A stretch of DNA of 64,000 nucleotides from a bacterium (GCA_017963125.1 JAGCUA010000009.1:186001-250000), one strand, 5' to 3'. Shown: positions 55,871 through 64,000, counted from the stretch's first letter. The notes: a model not told the origin generated them from the letters alone. A program made the numbers and translations.

Positions 55871-56577
55871 ACTTCCCACTCTGACCAACTTTCATCATCA
55901 CGTTCTGAAACAACTATAATATCATCAGCATCATCTGCTGAAGATGCAAGCGATGAAACTATGATGCTCCAGGTAACTAACTTCAAGCGATCTCTTAACA
56001 ATAAAGTATCAACATCAAATACCAGCGGAACACTTTCCTCAACCGTTCCGTCTTCATGTTCTATATTGCCTATCGAAGCAAAATATTCGAGTTCTGCTCT
56101 GTTTGCTCCTGTAACACCTAAAGCTATCCTTATGTTTGACGACACCTTAAGTCTGTCAACAGCTTGTTTTGTGGCTTCCGGATCGTTACTGCAACCGTCA
56201 GTTATGAGAATAACAACCGGTTTATATAAATATTTGCGGTGCATACTATAATTTGCCGAATCAATAGCTGCCGCTGTATTTGTCGATGTATTATTATATT
56301 CATTATATTCAGCATACAGTGGTTTCCATGTGATATAATTAGGCCTTTCACCTGCACCTTCGCTACCAATAATCCATTGCGCCGATGAACTGAATTGAAT
56401 AACTCTAACCTGAACATCTATTTCATTTGCGTATACAACTTCTCCAGCAACAGCAAGAGCATCTTCCATAGCTGTATTTAACTCAAAGATTCTGGCTCCA
56501 AACATAGACCCTGATGTGTCCAATAAATAAATCAAATTCATTTGTGGTCTAGTAATACCATAATCTCCATTATCCAT
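55867..56577 (-). CDS. TerY-like VWA protein, second copy
   Basis: A 236-residue soluble VWA protein close to the copy at 56635. MIDAS: DTSGSM (20-25), TNTAAAID, ITDGCSND, all intact. It is shorter because the helix between the third motif and the core (KASLKSSTGQAKDK region of copy 1) is largely deleted. In the TerY-P triad, VWA proteins are thought to recruit phosphorylated partners. GGAG lies seven bases before the ATG. Confidence 0.88.
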   Translation of the reverse strand: MDNGDYGITRPQMNLIYLLDTSGSMFGARIFELNTAMEDALAVAGEVVYANEIDVQVRVIQFSSSAQWIIGSEGAGERPNYITWKPLYAEYNEYNNTSTNTAAAIDSANYSMHRKYLYKPVVILITDGCSNDPEATKQAVDRLKVSSNIRIALGVTGANRAELEYFASIGNIEHEDGTVEESVPLVFDVDTLLLRDRLKLVTWSIIVSSLASSADDADDIIVVSERDDESWSEWEV

Positions 56578-56599
56578 ACACCGTCTCCATTTCTAAAAG

Positions 56600-56625
56600 T
56601 TCCTGCACCGGATCCGGTGCAGGAA
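56600..56625. repeat. Perfect 26-bp palindrome between two VWA genes
   Basis: TTCCTGCACCGGA and its exact complement meet at a central GATC with no mismatch. It sits 23 bases upstream of the second VWA gene's ATG and 10 bases past the first VWA's stop. An RNA hairpin here could adjust the relative level of the two proteins; no strong T-run follows. Confidence 0.9.
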
Positions 56626-56634
56626 GAACTGTGT

Positions 56635-57396
56635 CTAAATCTCCCAGTTTGAATTTTCTTCAGGATTCTGGCTTTTATCGATAGTAACAGTGGTCTTTTC
56701 GGAACTTTCTCCCGCCGTTCCTGCATTAATCGATGAATAAATGCTGCTCTGAGTAACTGATCTTAAGATACCTTTAAGCAACGACACATCACTAACATCA
56801 AATACCAGCGGAACATCTTTCTCAACCGTTCCGTCTTCATGTTCTATATTGCCTATCGAAGCAAAATATTCGAGCTCTGCTCTGTCTGCTCCTGTAACAC
56901 CTAAAGCTATCCTTATGATTTTATCCTTGGCTTGCCCGGTGGAACTTTTCAATGAAGCCTTAAGTCTGTCGACAGCTTGTTTTGTGGCTTCCCGATCATT
57001 ACTGCAACCGTCAGTTATGAGAATAACAACAGGTTTATAGTTTCTTACCCCCAAATATTTACGGTGCATAACACCTCGTGCCGAATCAATAGCTGCCGCT
57101 GTATCTGTACCTCCGTCGGCATTCAGCGGCTTCCATGTGATATTCTGAGGTCTTTCACCGACATCTTCTTTACCAACAATCCATTGCGCAGACGTACTAA
57201 ATTGCACTACTCGAACCTGCACATCAACTTCCTTTTCGATTCCAGCTTCTTTAGCAACCTCAAGTGCATCCACCATTGCTGCATTCAACTGATTGATCGG
57301 TTCATTCCACATAGAACCTGATGTGTCCAGCAAATAAATCAAATTCATTTGCGGTTTAGTAAATCCACCAAAATCATTTTTTGTTTCTTCCACCAT
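56635..57396 (-). CDS. TerY-like VWA protein, first copy
   Basis: A 253-residue VWA protein with intact MIDAS: DTSGSM (24-29), DTAAAID and ITDGCSND. It has no signal peptide, so it is cytosolic like TerY. The tail (about 215-253) is Ser/Thr/Glu-rich. The ATG at 57396 is chosen for its GGAGG site. First of three paralogues leading into PP2C and kinase, the order of TerY-P triads. A hairpin and T-run lie just upstream. Confidence 0.9.
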   Translation of the reverse strand: MVEETKNDFGGFTKPQMNLIYLLDTSGSMWNEPINQLNAAMVDALEVAKEAGIEKEVDVQVRVVQFSTSAQWIVGKEDVGERPQNITWKPLNADGGTDTAAAIDSARGVMHRKYLGVRNYKPVVILITDGCSNDREATKQAVDRLKASLKSSTGQAKDKIIRIALGVTGADRAELEYFASIGNIEHEDGTVEKDVPLVFDVSDVSLLKGILRSVTQSSIYSSINAGTAGESSEKTTVTIDKSQNPEENSNWEI

Positions 57397-57427
57397 GTTT
57401 TCCTCCATTGGAAATAAATAAAAAAAA

Positions 57428-57451
57428 CTTTGATCACATACCAATGATCAA
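57428..57451 (-). terminator. Hairpin with T-run before the VWA genes
   Basis: On the minus strand TTTGATCA, an eight-base loop and TGATCAAA are followed by G and a run of eight T. It lies 49 bases after the polytopic membrane gene's stop and 32 bases before the first VWA start. It reads as a terminator or attenuator; the stem is AT-rich, so an operator role is also possible. Confidence 0.5.
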
Positions 57452-57499
57452 AACACCTTAGAATTATTATGCAAAAAATTCAATAACACAATAGATTTC

Positions 57500-58549
57500 T
57501 CAATCTCTGTGCACATAACATATAAAAGCATCTAAGTATTCATCATATTTTATTACAACAGTCTCATTTTCAGGTCGTCTTCTTTCATCATCGTGACTGT
57601 CTGCAAAAGCAGAAATTATGATAAATAATAAAACAACAATCAGCAGGAATATAATAAAAACAGCTAGCAAAATTATAAATAGTTTTGCCAAAACGGATAA
57701 GATTATAGCCCAAAAATTAGTAATATTATAAAGTACAGACATCATCATTGTTCCAGCCAGACAGGAACCAGCAATAGTTAAAAAAATATTTTGAGTTTCT
57801 GAGGCTTTCAACTCAGGTTCACTCAAAAAAACTGCAATACAGAGTGCAAACGAAACTGTCAGCAGCATAAGCTTATCAAGCCAGCTTCCGGTTATTATAA
57901 CCTTCCCGTATTTAGATAAAATCGAAGCGGCAATATAACAAGCAAGAAGGAATAAAATCACAGTGCAAAACAATTCTGTCGAAAATTTGAAAGTCAAAAG
58001 ATAGATAAAAATTTCCTGTGCATTTTCAACAAACAACCAGATTCCTCCGACAATCGACACGAGCAGCACAGGTGCTGTTATCAGTGTAAATATATTCCAA
58101 AGGCTTCCGGTTATTTGAAATATTTTAACAACCTTTCTGCCGAAAATAACCGAAATGACAGTGCAGCAACATACCAGCAGATACAAAATCATCCGGATAA
58201 TCGATATATTTGTAAACTTAACATTACTAAAATGCAGATCAGCAAAAAATACCAGCACATATTTGACAAACAACCAGATTCCTACAAAAATCGCCACCAG
58301 CAGAATAAAACCCAAGACAATAAACTTTAAGCATCCGCTTCCGCAGAAGATCCCTTTTATTTTACAAACTATTCTGTGCAAAAACGGAAAGTCGTCATCT
58401 TCATCATCAATTTCCGTTTCTTCTTCCGCAACTTCTTCCCACGAATCCTCTGCTTCATCATCCATATTCCGTGATTTATTTTTAAACACAAAAAATATAA
58501 CGACGATACTGCAGCAAAAAAGAAAGAATAAAAGCAGACCGAAACTCAT
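57500..58549 (-). CDS. Polytopic membrane protein with acidic cytosolic loop
   Basis: A 349-residue protein. Helix 1 (about 4-22), then a very acidic loop (29-55), then about seven more helices, two of which contain GGIWLFVEN / VGIWLFVKY phrases. The start resembles the two trypsin-like proteases of the locus (helix, acidic stretch, helix with GIW). No known family assigned. The last 30 residues are hydrophilic (HDDERRRPENE). It starts 51 bases after the protease stop. Confidence 0.7.
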   Translation of the reverse strand: MSFGLLLFFLFCCSIVVIFFVFKNKSRNMDDEAEDSWEEVAEEETEIDDEDDDFPFLHRIVCKIKGIFCGSGCLKFIVLGFILLVAIFVGIWLFVKYVLVFFADLHFSNVKFTNISIIRMILYLLVCCCTVISVIFGRKVVKIFQITGSLWNIFTLITAPVLLVSIVGGIWLFVENAQEIFIYLLTFKFSTELFCTVILFLLACYIAASILSKYGKVIITGSWLDKLMLLTVSFALCIAVFLSEPELKASETQNIFLTIAGSCLAGTMMMSVLYNITNFWAIILSVLAKLFIILLAVFIIFLLIVVLLFIIISAFADSHDDERRRPENETVVIKYDEYLDAFICYVHRD

Positions 58550-58600
58550 TATATCAAAACTCCTGATTGTTACATTCGACCATCACACAATGTTTGCATT

Positions 58601-59623
58601 TCAGTAACCCAAATCAAGTTTATCTTTCAATATACTGATATCCTTGGCAAAATTCAAGCTTGCACTAGTTCCTGAAACCTTTGATGTTGTAATACCTATT
58701 ACTTCACCATATTCGTTTATCAAAGCGCCTCCGCTACTGCCATGATCCGTAGCGGCATTGTGTTGGATATGATTTTCATGTTCACGCAACTGAGAAATTA
58801 TGCCGTCAGACAGAGTATTGCTATAGCCAAGCGGACTTCCGAATGCAAAAACCTTTTCTCCTATAACGGGTTTTCTGTTGGTAACTGGTATATAATTGCA
58901 CTTAAATCCCAAATCCACTTTAAAAACTATATAATCATCCTTTTTACTTTGCGCAATTATCTTTGCAATATTATAACTCTGACCGTTACTTAATCTCACT
59001 TGCCACCATTTGGTTCCTGCAAAAACATGGTAATTACTCACCGCCAGACCGGAACTATTTACAAAAAAACCAGATCCTTGTTTTTTTTCCTTAGATCTTT
59101 CTTTTTGCGCTGTATAGACAACGAAAACTGCCGAATTGTACTTCTCAAAAATTTCCTTGCCTGTAAATTTGCCGTCTCCCGATGGCGCAGAAGGCACTGT
59201 TGGTTCTTCTTGAATCGGCTTATGAATGTCTGATTCTATTTCTTTCGGCTCTTTTTTCTCAGTTATTCTTTTTCCTGATTTAAGATCTGGATTTTGTAAT
59301 TTTGGCTCAGTTGACGCGTTTCCAAGCAACAACCATATTCCGCCTGCAATCAGCATCAACAGAATAATAGCACCGAATATATGATAGAAATTTCCGCTTA
59401 TTTTACCCAATATCAAGCGAGCATGTGCCTTTATTTTTTGAGTACCGTCCCAATCGCCGTCATCTTCATAAGCTTCATTATCTTTGCCGTAACTATATTC
59501 GTCATCTTTACTATCATCTTCAGCTTCTTCGAAATCATCTTCTATATCCCCATTATTCAAGAATTTATCTTTAAACACAAGAAATAAGACAATAATAATG
59601 CAGAAAAGTATACCCAAAAGCAT
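58601..59623 (-). CDS. Membrane-anchored trypsin-like protease, second copy
   Basis: A 340-residue paralogue of the protease at 44684: helix 1 (1-18), acidic stretch (26-58), helix 2 (82-100), Pro-rich linker, trypsin-like domain (about 150-340). The triad is complete: H199 in VSNYHVF, D230 in KDDYIVF, S297 in DHGSSGGAL. No PDZ domain. It starts nine bases after the DUF1566/Sel1 stop. Since the protease domain follows the second helix, it may face either side depending on topology, which I cannot decide. Confidence 0.88.
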   Translation of the reverse strand: MLLGILFCIIIVLFLVFKDKFLNNGDIEDDFEEAEDDSKDDEYSYGKDNEAYEDDGDWDGTQKIKAHARLILGKISGNFYHIFGAIILLMLIAGGIWLLLGNASTEPKLQNPDLKSGKRITEKKEPKEIESDIHKPIQEEPTVPSAPSGDGKFTGKEIFEKYNSAVFVVYTAQKERSKEKKQGSGFFVNSSGLAVSNYHVFAGTKWWQVRLSNGQSYNIAKIIAQSKKDDYIVFKVDLGFKCNYIPVTNRKPVIGEKVFAFGSPLGYSNTLSDGIISQLREHENHIQHNAATDHGSSGGALINEYGEVIGITTSKVSGTSASLNFAKDISILKDKLDLGY

Positions 59624-59632
59624 AAAAAAAAC

Positions 59633-61513
59633 TTACCTCACACAGCGAACATATCCTTTGTCGTTATAATCTCCTATACTCAAGCTGCCGTTTCCAAAAT
59701 ATACAAACCAAGCGGAAGATATATGTTCCGGATCTTTAGATGAAGACCAGAGCCTGATGGCGCCGTCTCCTTTTTTACTATACATTCCTTCCGTATTTTC
59801 AAAGAAACAAGTTTCCTCAGTAAAACAAGAAGATGAATTTTTAGCTAAACAGCCATTCCTTTCACTTACTCCACAATCTTCTCGAAAAGCAGTCTTTCTA
59901 TCCTTTATCAATGTTCTAAGTTCGTCAATATTCGGCAGACGCCAATCAGAGAATCCGCCTTCATCCAAATCTTCACAATATTTTTCTGCTTTTTCCAAAG
60001 TCAACTGTGAAGAATTTTTATCTGACCAATGAAGAGAATCCGGAAAATATTCAAGAAACCAGTCTGCCAATTTTTTTCTTGCCTCATCGTTATGTTCAGC
60101 CGCTTTTTTTAAGAAATTCATAGCTGAGCTATAATTTTTGACAGATCCGCATGTGCCGTAGTAATAGCACTCTGCGACTTTGATTTGAGCCGCCGCATAT
60201 CCCATATCAGCCGCTTTGAGCCATGATTTTAAAGGTTCATCTTCCTCTTTTTTCTGGTCATTCTTTGTTGCTTTTTTACCGGCATTGCCTCCGTCTTTTT
60301 CATCAATTTTCCTTTTTGCAATAATACCGGCTTCATAACAGTTGCCTGTTTTATAGATAGCCTCAGCCAAATTTTTTTCAGATGCTTTAAGCCACCATTT
60401 ACATGCAAATTCTTTATTATGCTCTACATCGCTGCTGTAATAAAAATTCCCTAAAGCCAGTTGCCCTGCTCCATCGTCTTGAAGAGCTTCCATCTGCCGA
60501 TTCCTGAAATTATCATTGAAAGCCGCAAAATTTTTATATTCGCTCCAATTATCTACTATAATTCCGGCTTCCGGCATCCCGTTATCTTTGGCTTTTTTAT
60601 ACCAAATCACAGCTTCATCGAAATTTTTACTCCGCTCATAAATCCTGGCCAGATTAAATTGTGATTTTACATCACCGCGCCATGCTTTCACAAGAGTATC
60701 TTTAAAATCGACATCAGAATCATTCAGTTTTTTGTATTCTGTCCAATTATTCACTATTTTTTCTGCATCTTTTCTTCCATGTTCTGCATATTTTTTATAT
60801 ATGGATTTTGCGTATTTCTCAAAAACAGGGTTGATTTTCCGTGCCTGAAAAAGCACATCAGCAGTTTCCATAGAGGGTGTATAGAGCACAAAAAACATTA
60901 CAGTAAAAATTGAAACAGCAAAAATAAAAACGAGAGAATGTTTAAAAAAATAAAAAATTCCTCCGTGCGAAGAAGATTTTTCATCCTTTTCAGAGACTTC
61001 TGGTAAATCAACTTCATTCTTGATTTCAAGCGGTGTTTTCCCAACAAGAGACTCTTCTATCGCCCCCGCTTCTTCAGTTTTCGGAGAATCTTCAGTTTTA
61101 TCATCAGCCGGAGTATCGGGTTCAGATTGTCTCTTCAGATCCCGCACAAAAATATATTGCAGCCTCTCATTACTGTTGACGGCATCTGTTTCACCTGAGC
61201 TGAAATTAACATAATATATATTGCCATCTTCATCTTGTGTTGACGACCAGAACCATGAACCCTGTCCGGAATAATTCCATTGATTGCTTGCCCAAAAGAA
61301 CCCGTTTTCATCCTGTTCTGTGGTGATTAAGCTCTGAAGTTCCTCGATTGTGGGAAGTCTCCAGCCGTCATCTCCTCCGGAATTGCATTGTTCCGCACGT
61401 CCAAGCGCAGCTTCCCAAGGAACCGCATCATTTGAAATATCGCGCTTCCAACTTAATAATCTGGTTTCATCATTAAATATCTTTTTATTATTTTTTACTG
61501 TTCTTTGACTCAT
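59633..61513 (-). CDS. DUF1566-TM-Sel1-DUF1566 membrane protein
   Basis: A 626-residue protein with four parts: an N-terminal DUF1566 domain (about 5-130; WRLPTIEELQSL, FWSSTQDEDG), a Thr/Glu linker, one membrane helix (about 190-210), Sel1 repeats (about 285-495: AEAIYKTGNCYEAG, AAAQIKVAECYYYGTCGSVK) and a C-terminal DUF1566 (about 505-626; WRLPNIDELRTL, RLWSSSKD, ending YVRCVR). There is no signal peptide, so one DUF1566 would be on each side of the membrane or both on one side with a hairpin; topology is open. GAGGA precedes the ATG. Confidence 0.85.
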   Translation of the reverse strand: MSQRTVKNNKKIFNDETRLLSWKRDISNDAVPWEAALGRAEQCNSGGDDGWRLPTIEELQSLITTEQDENGFFWASNQWNYSGQGSWFWSSTQDEDGNIYYVNFSSGETDAVNSNERLQYIFVRDLKRQSEPDTPADDKTEDSPKTEEAGAIEESLVGKTPLEIKNEVDLPEVSEKDEKSSSHGGIFYFFKHSLVFIFAVSIFTVMFFVLYTPSMETADVLFQARKINPVFEKYAKSIYKKYAEHGRKDAEKIVNNWTEYKKLNDSDVDFKDTLVKAWRGDVKSQFNLARIYERSKNFDEAVIWYKKAKDNGMPEAGIIVDNWSEYKNFAAFNDNFRNRQMEALQDDGAGQLALGNFYYSSDVEHNKEFACKWWLKASEKNLAEAIYKTGNCYEAGIIAKRKIDEKDGGNAGKKATKNDQKKEEDEPLKSWLKAADMGYAAAQIKVAECYYYGTCGSVKNYSSAMNFLKKAAEHNDEARKKLADWFLEYFPDSLHWSDKNSSQLTLEKAEKYCEDLDEGGFSDWRLPNIDELRTLIKDRKTAFREDCGVSERNGCLAKNSSSCFTEETCFFENTEGMYSKKGDGAIRLWSSSKDPEHISSAWFVYFGNGSLSIGDYNDKGYVRCVR

Positions 61514-61572
61514 TTATTCCTCAGAATCAGATGAAAACAAAGAAATTTTCCGACAAAACTGTCAGGAAGAAA

Positions 61573-62856
61573 TCAAATGATTTTACCTTTAGTCCTTATA
61601 GTCCAATCCTCATTAAGAGTTCCCGGGCTTGTTTTCAGTTCGGCATTATTGGATATTCCACCGCTATAATTAAAACATTTCATCAAGACGCTTTCTGAAT
61701 TGTCCATTGTACCGCGATCTTTTTTATATTTGTCCTTCAAATCAAAAGTTATCAAACTTCCTGTTTGTTTAATAACAAAGTTAGCTGAGAACTCTTTGCT
61801 GTATACAAATTTGTCACCATTCCAGATTGCATAAGTAACTGTCTCCTTCGGTATCTCTGGTGCAGCAGTAGCAGCAGGTTTATCCTGTTTCAGCGAATCT
61901 AATATTGCTTTTATTTCCACACTTACAATTTGTGTTTTTTGAATCTGTTCTGCCATTTGCTTGATTGTTTTCCCGATCTCTTCGATATCTTTTTTATTAA
62001 TGCCGGAGACATTAACTTTGGCAGCAACTTGAGCTGCAATTAAATCTGCTGATACTGGCGGATTTGTTTCATAGTTTTTACGAGACTTTGTATTTTTCCA
62101 AAATTTATACCCCAAATACAACAGAATGAACAATATTACGACTGCAATCAACAAAATTAAAAAGCCAATTACACGTTTTAAGAAGCTCCAAGTTTTACTT
62201 GAATCAGTAGGTTTTGACCCATCAGAGGACTTATCAGAACCTGTTGCCTGCACAGACGGATTTTTTTCAGCTTTTACACTTTCTGCCTTTAGGCTTTTAA
62301 TTGTCGCGTCCTTTTCTGCAATTTGCGTCTTCAGCGTTTCAATCTCTGCTTCCAATTCAGACTCTCTACTTCCTTCACCGTTTGCAAGCTTCTTTTTATC
62401 AGCTTTCAGCTTCCCGATCTCTCTTTCTTTTGCTTCAAGCTGAGCCTTCAGGTTCTTATTCTCTGCTTTTTCAGTAGTAAGGTCTCTTTGCTTTTCCGCC
62501 AATTGATTATCCAAACTTGTTATCTGGACTTGTGCTTCAGCAAGCTTGCTTTTCGTATCATCTGATTTAGCAGCTTCCTTGAGTTTGTTATTCTCTGTTT
62601 TGAGTTCTGTAATCTCTTTTTGGAGTTTGTCATTCTCTTCTTTCTTCACATATTTGTCTGAGGTACAAACCTTTGATTCTTTCGGACATTGTTTCGTTCC
62701 CCAATCTTTCCATTGATCCTCAATGTCTTTTACTTTTCCCTTACACTTTCCGAATAGAGAAGCCGGAACTGCTTCGGAACATTTCAAGTCATTTGCAGCA
62801 CTTAAACTCAAAAACGACAAAAAAATCAAAACCGTAATTACAATCTTTTTAAACAT
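61573..62856 (-). CDS. Exported coiled-coil membrane protein, copy 1 (with C-terminal domain)
   Basis: About 427 residues: signal peptide (1-20), a short region with four cysteines (CSEAVPASLFGKC, QCPKESKVC), a coiled coil (about 70-200, KLKADKKKLANGEG), a membrane helix (about 225-250), then about 175 more residues including a beta-rich end (AIWNGDKFVYSKEFSANFVI). First residues match copies 2 and 3. The ATG at 62856 follows GGAG. No known family; structure suggests a membrane-spanning sensor or tether. Confidence 0.75.
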   Translation of the reverse strand: MFKKIVITVLIFLSFLSLSAANDLKCSEAVPASLFGKCKGKVKDIEDQWKDWGTKQCPKESKVCTSDKYVKKEENDKLQKEITELKTENNKLKEAAKSDDTKSKLAEAQVQITSLDNQLAEKQRDLTTEKAENKNLKAQLEAKEREIGKLKADKKKLANGEGSRESELEAEIETLKTQIAEKDATIKSLKAESVKAEKNPSVQATGSDKSSDGSKPTDSSKTWSFLKRVIGFLILLIAVVILFILLYLGYKFWKNTKSRKNYETNPPVSADLIAAQVAAKVNVSGINKKDIEEIGKTIKQMAEQIQKTQIVSVEIKAILDSLKQDKPAATAAPEIPKETVTYAIWNGDKFVYSKEFSANFVIKQTGSLITFDLKDKYKKDRGTMDNSESVLMKCFNYSGGISNNAELKTSPGTLNEDWTIRTKGKII

Positions 62857-62873
62857 GTTTTTCTCCATATTTT

Positions 62874-63548
62874 TTAATCATCGTCTAAATTCAACTTTAT
62901 TTTTATCAGAACAATCGACATGAAAATCAAGCAAATCAGCATAAGAACCTGTACAAGCAGCGACAAATCACTTTTTTTCTCTGGTCTGACATCAGAAACC
63001 TGTTCTTTCAACCTCTCTATTTCAGCATTTTTGCTTGCTATGGTTGCATTTTTCTCTGCAATTTGATCCTTTAGATTCTCGATCTCTGTTTTCAACCCTG
63101 CTTCATTGCTTTCACTACTCCTACAACTGTCGCCTGCTTGTTGAAACCTCCTGATGTCAGATTTCAACTTCCCGTTCTCTTTTTCTTTTGCTTCAAGCTG
63201 AGCCTCCAGATTTTTATTAAGTTCTTTCTGCTTCGTCACAAATTCGTTTATAAGTTTGGCTTCTGTATCACCTGATTTAGCAGCTTCCTTGAGTTTGTTA
63301 TTCTCTGTTTTGAGTTCGTCATTCTCTTTTTTCGTCACATATTTGTCCGTGGTACAAACCTTTGATTCGTTCGGACATTGTTTCTTTGCCCAATTTTTCC
63401 ATTGTTCCTCAATGTTTTTTACTTTTCTCTTACACTCTCCGAATAGAGAATCCGGAACTGCTTCAGAACATCTCAAGTCACCCAGTTTAGCACTTAAACT
63501 CAAAAACGACAAAAAAATCAAAACCGCAATCACAATCTTTTTAAACAT
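62874..63548 (-). CDS. Exported coiled-coil membrane protein, copy 2 (no C-terminal domain)
   Basis: A 224-residue paralogue: the same signal peptide (KKIVIAVLIFLSFLSLSA), the same four cysteines (CSEAVPDSLFGEC, QCPNESKVC), a coiled coil (about 70-190) and a C-terminal helix (about 196-217) with only a few residues after it. It lacks the domain beyond the helix seen in copy 1. Upstream spacing to a GAGGGTGA is long (about 14 bases), so expression may be lower. Confidence 0.78.
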   Translation of the reverse strand: MFKKIVIAVLIFLSFLSLSAKLGDLRCSEAVPDSLFGECKRKVKNIEEQWKNWAKKQCPNESKVCTTDKYVTKKENDELKTENNKLKEAAKSGDTEAKLINEFVTKQKELNKNLEAQLEAKEKENGKLKSDIRRFQQAGDSCRSSESNEAGLKTEIENLKDQIAEKNATIASKNAEIERLKEQVSDVRPEKKSDLSLLVQVLMLICLIFMSIVLIKIKLNLDDD

Positions 63549-63578
63549 GTTTTTAGAAATTTCACCCTCGGCACATTG

Positions 63579-64000
63579 TTAAAATTCACGTAAGTTTTTT
63601 ATCAACATTACAGATAAAATTACCAACACAAGAATAGAACAAATCAGCGTACAAATCTGTATCAAAAGAGACAAATCACTTTTTTCTTTTGCAGGCTTTT
63701 GCATGTCAGACGGATTTTTTTTCAATCTTCCGATTTCTTCCTTTTGGCTTTTAATTGTCGTATCCTTTTCTTTAATTTGCTTCGTCAGCTTTTCAATCTC
63801 TTCTTCCAATTCAGATTCTCTACTTCCGCCGCTTCCACCCCTTTCACCGTTTGCAAGCTTCTTTTTATCAGCTTTCAGCTTCCCGATCTCTTTTTCCTTC
63901 TCCTTAAGCTGATTCTTCAGGTTCTTATTCTCTGCTTTTTCAGTAGTAAGGTCTATTTGCTTTTCCGCCAATTGATTACCCAAACTTGTTATCTGGACTT
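63579..64000 (-). CDS. Coiled-coil membrane protein, copy 3 (cut by window edge)
   Basis: The 3' part of a third paralogue; its start lies beyond the right edge. About 140 residues are visible: coiled coil matching copy 1 (QLAEKQIDLTTEKAENKNL, KLKADKKKLANGE), and a C-terminal helix (last 35 residues) with the same ending style as copy 2. Reading continues open to base 64000. Confidence 0.78.
   Translation of the reverse strand, partial: VQITSLGNQLAEKQIDLTTEKAENKNLKNQLKEKEKEIGKLKADKKKLANGERGGSGGSRESELEEEIEKLTKQIKEKDTTIKSQKEEIGRLKKNPSDMQKPAKEKSDLSLLIQICTLICSILVLVILSVMLIKNLREF

Noticed and set aside
44684..64000. Calling the locus a tellurite-resistance operon
   Set aside because: Only the VWA-PP2C-kinase core resembles Ter systems; no TerB, TerC, TerD or TerZ proteins are seen.

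Overview
The window comes from a diderm (Gram-negative type) bacterium. It encodes a BamD-like outer-membrane assembly lipoprotein, a TonB-like protein, several lipobox-bearing lipoproteins and leucyl/phenylalanyl-tRNA transferase. I cannot fix the phylum from the sequence. The mix of Bat-operon genes, DUF1566 and Sel1 proteins, a TGS/uridine-kinase fusion and potABCD would fit an anaerobic or host-associated member of a deep Gram-negative lineage. No rRNA or tRNA gene, transposase or CRISPR array was seen. By eye, housekeeping stretches (0-14 kb, 23-38 kb) are richer in G+C than the accessory stretches (16-22 kb, 40-64 kb).

Layout. 0-14 kb is core metabolism: purA (cut by the window edge), a threonine-aldolase-like enzyme, a flippase-like membrane protein, a YgiQ-type radical SAM protein, tyrS, a TonB-like protein, glycogen phosphorylase, a TGS-type nucleoside kinase, gpmI and a SpoIID-domain protein. 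14-23 kb is a defence island: a Fic gene with a frameshifted tail; then, on one strand, a Bro-N regulator, an HsdM fused to an HsdR-like nuclease domain, HsdS, a PtuA-like ATPase, a PtuB-like HNH nuclease and a GIY-YIG protein. No HsdR translocase is present. 23-31 kb has metG, a complete potABCD polyamine-type transporter with an unusual membrane-anchored binding protein, a glycosyltransferase and a TetR regulator. 31-44 kb is a Bat (von Willebrand) operon running batA-batB-batC-batD-batE-bamD-lipoprotein. Its first gene is separated from the rest by about 5 kb of accessory DNA (YhcG-type nuclease, two exported proteins, a RhuM relic, a pentanucleotide repeat) flanked by 145-bp direct repeats.

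44.6-64 kb is the most interesting part: about 19 kb of genes all on the minus strand. In transcription order it holds three tandem coiled-coil membrane proteins, a DUF1566-TM-Sel1-DUF1566 protein, a trypsin-like protease, a polytopic membrane protein, three TerY-like VWA proteins, a PP2C phosphatase, a Ser/Thr kinase with a zinc ribbon, a matching pseudokinase, a GrpE-like coiled-coil protein, a lidless Hsp70, a rhomboid protease, a transglutaminase-like protein, a Sel1-TM protein and a second trypsin-like protease. The VWA/PP2C/kinase core matches the known TerY-P triad. The added chaperone pair, pseudokinase, proteases and membrane proteins suggest a membrane-linked phospho-signalling and protein quality-control system. 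That reading is inference.
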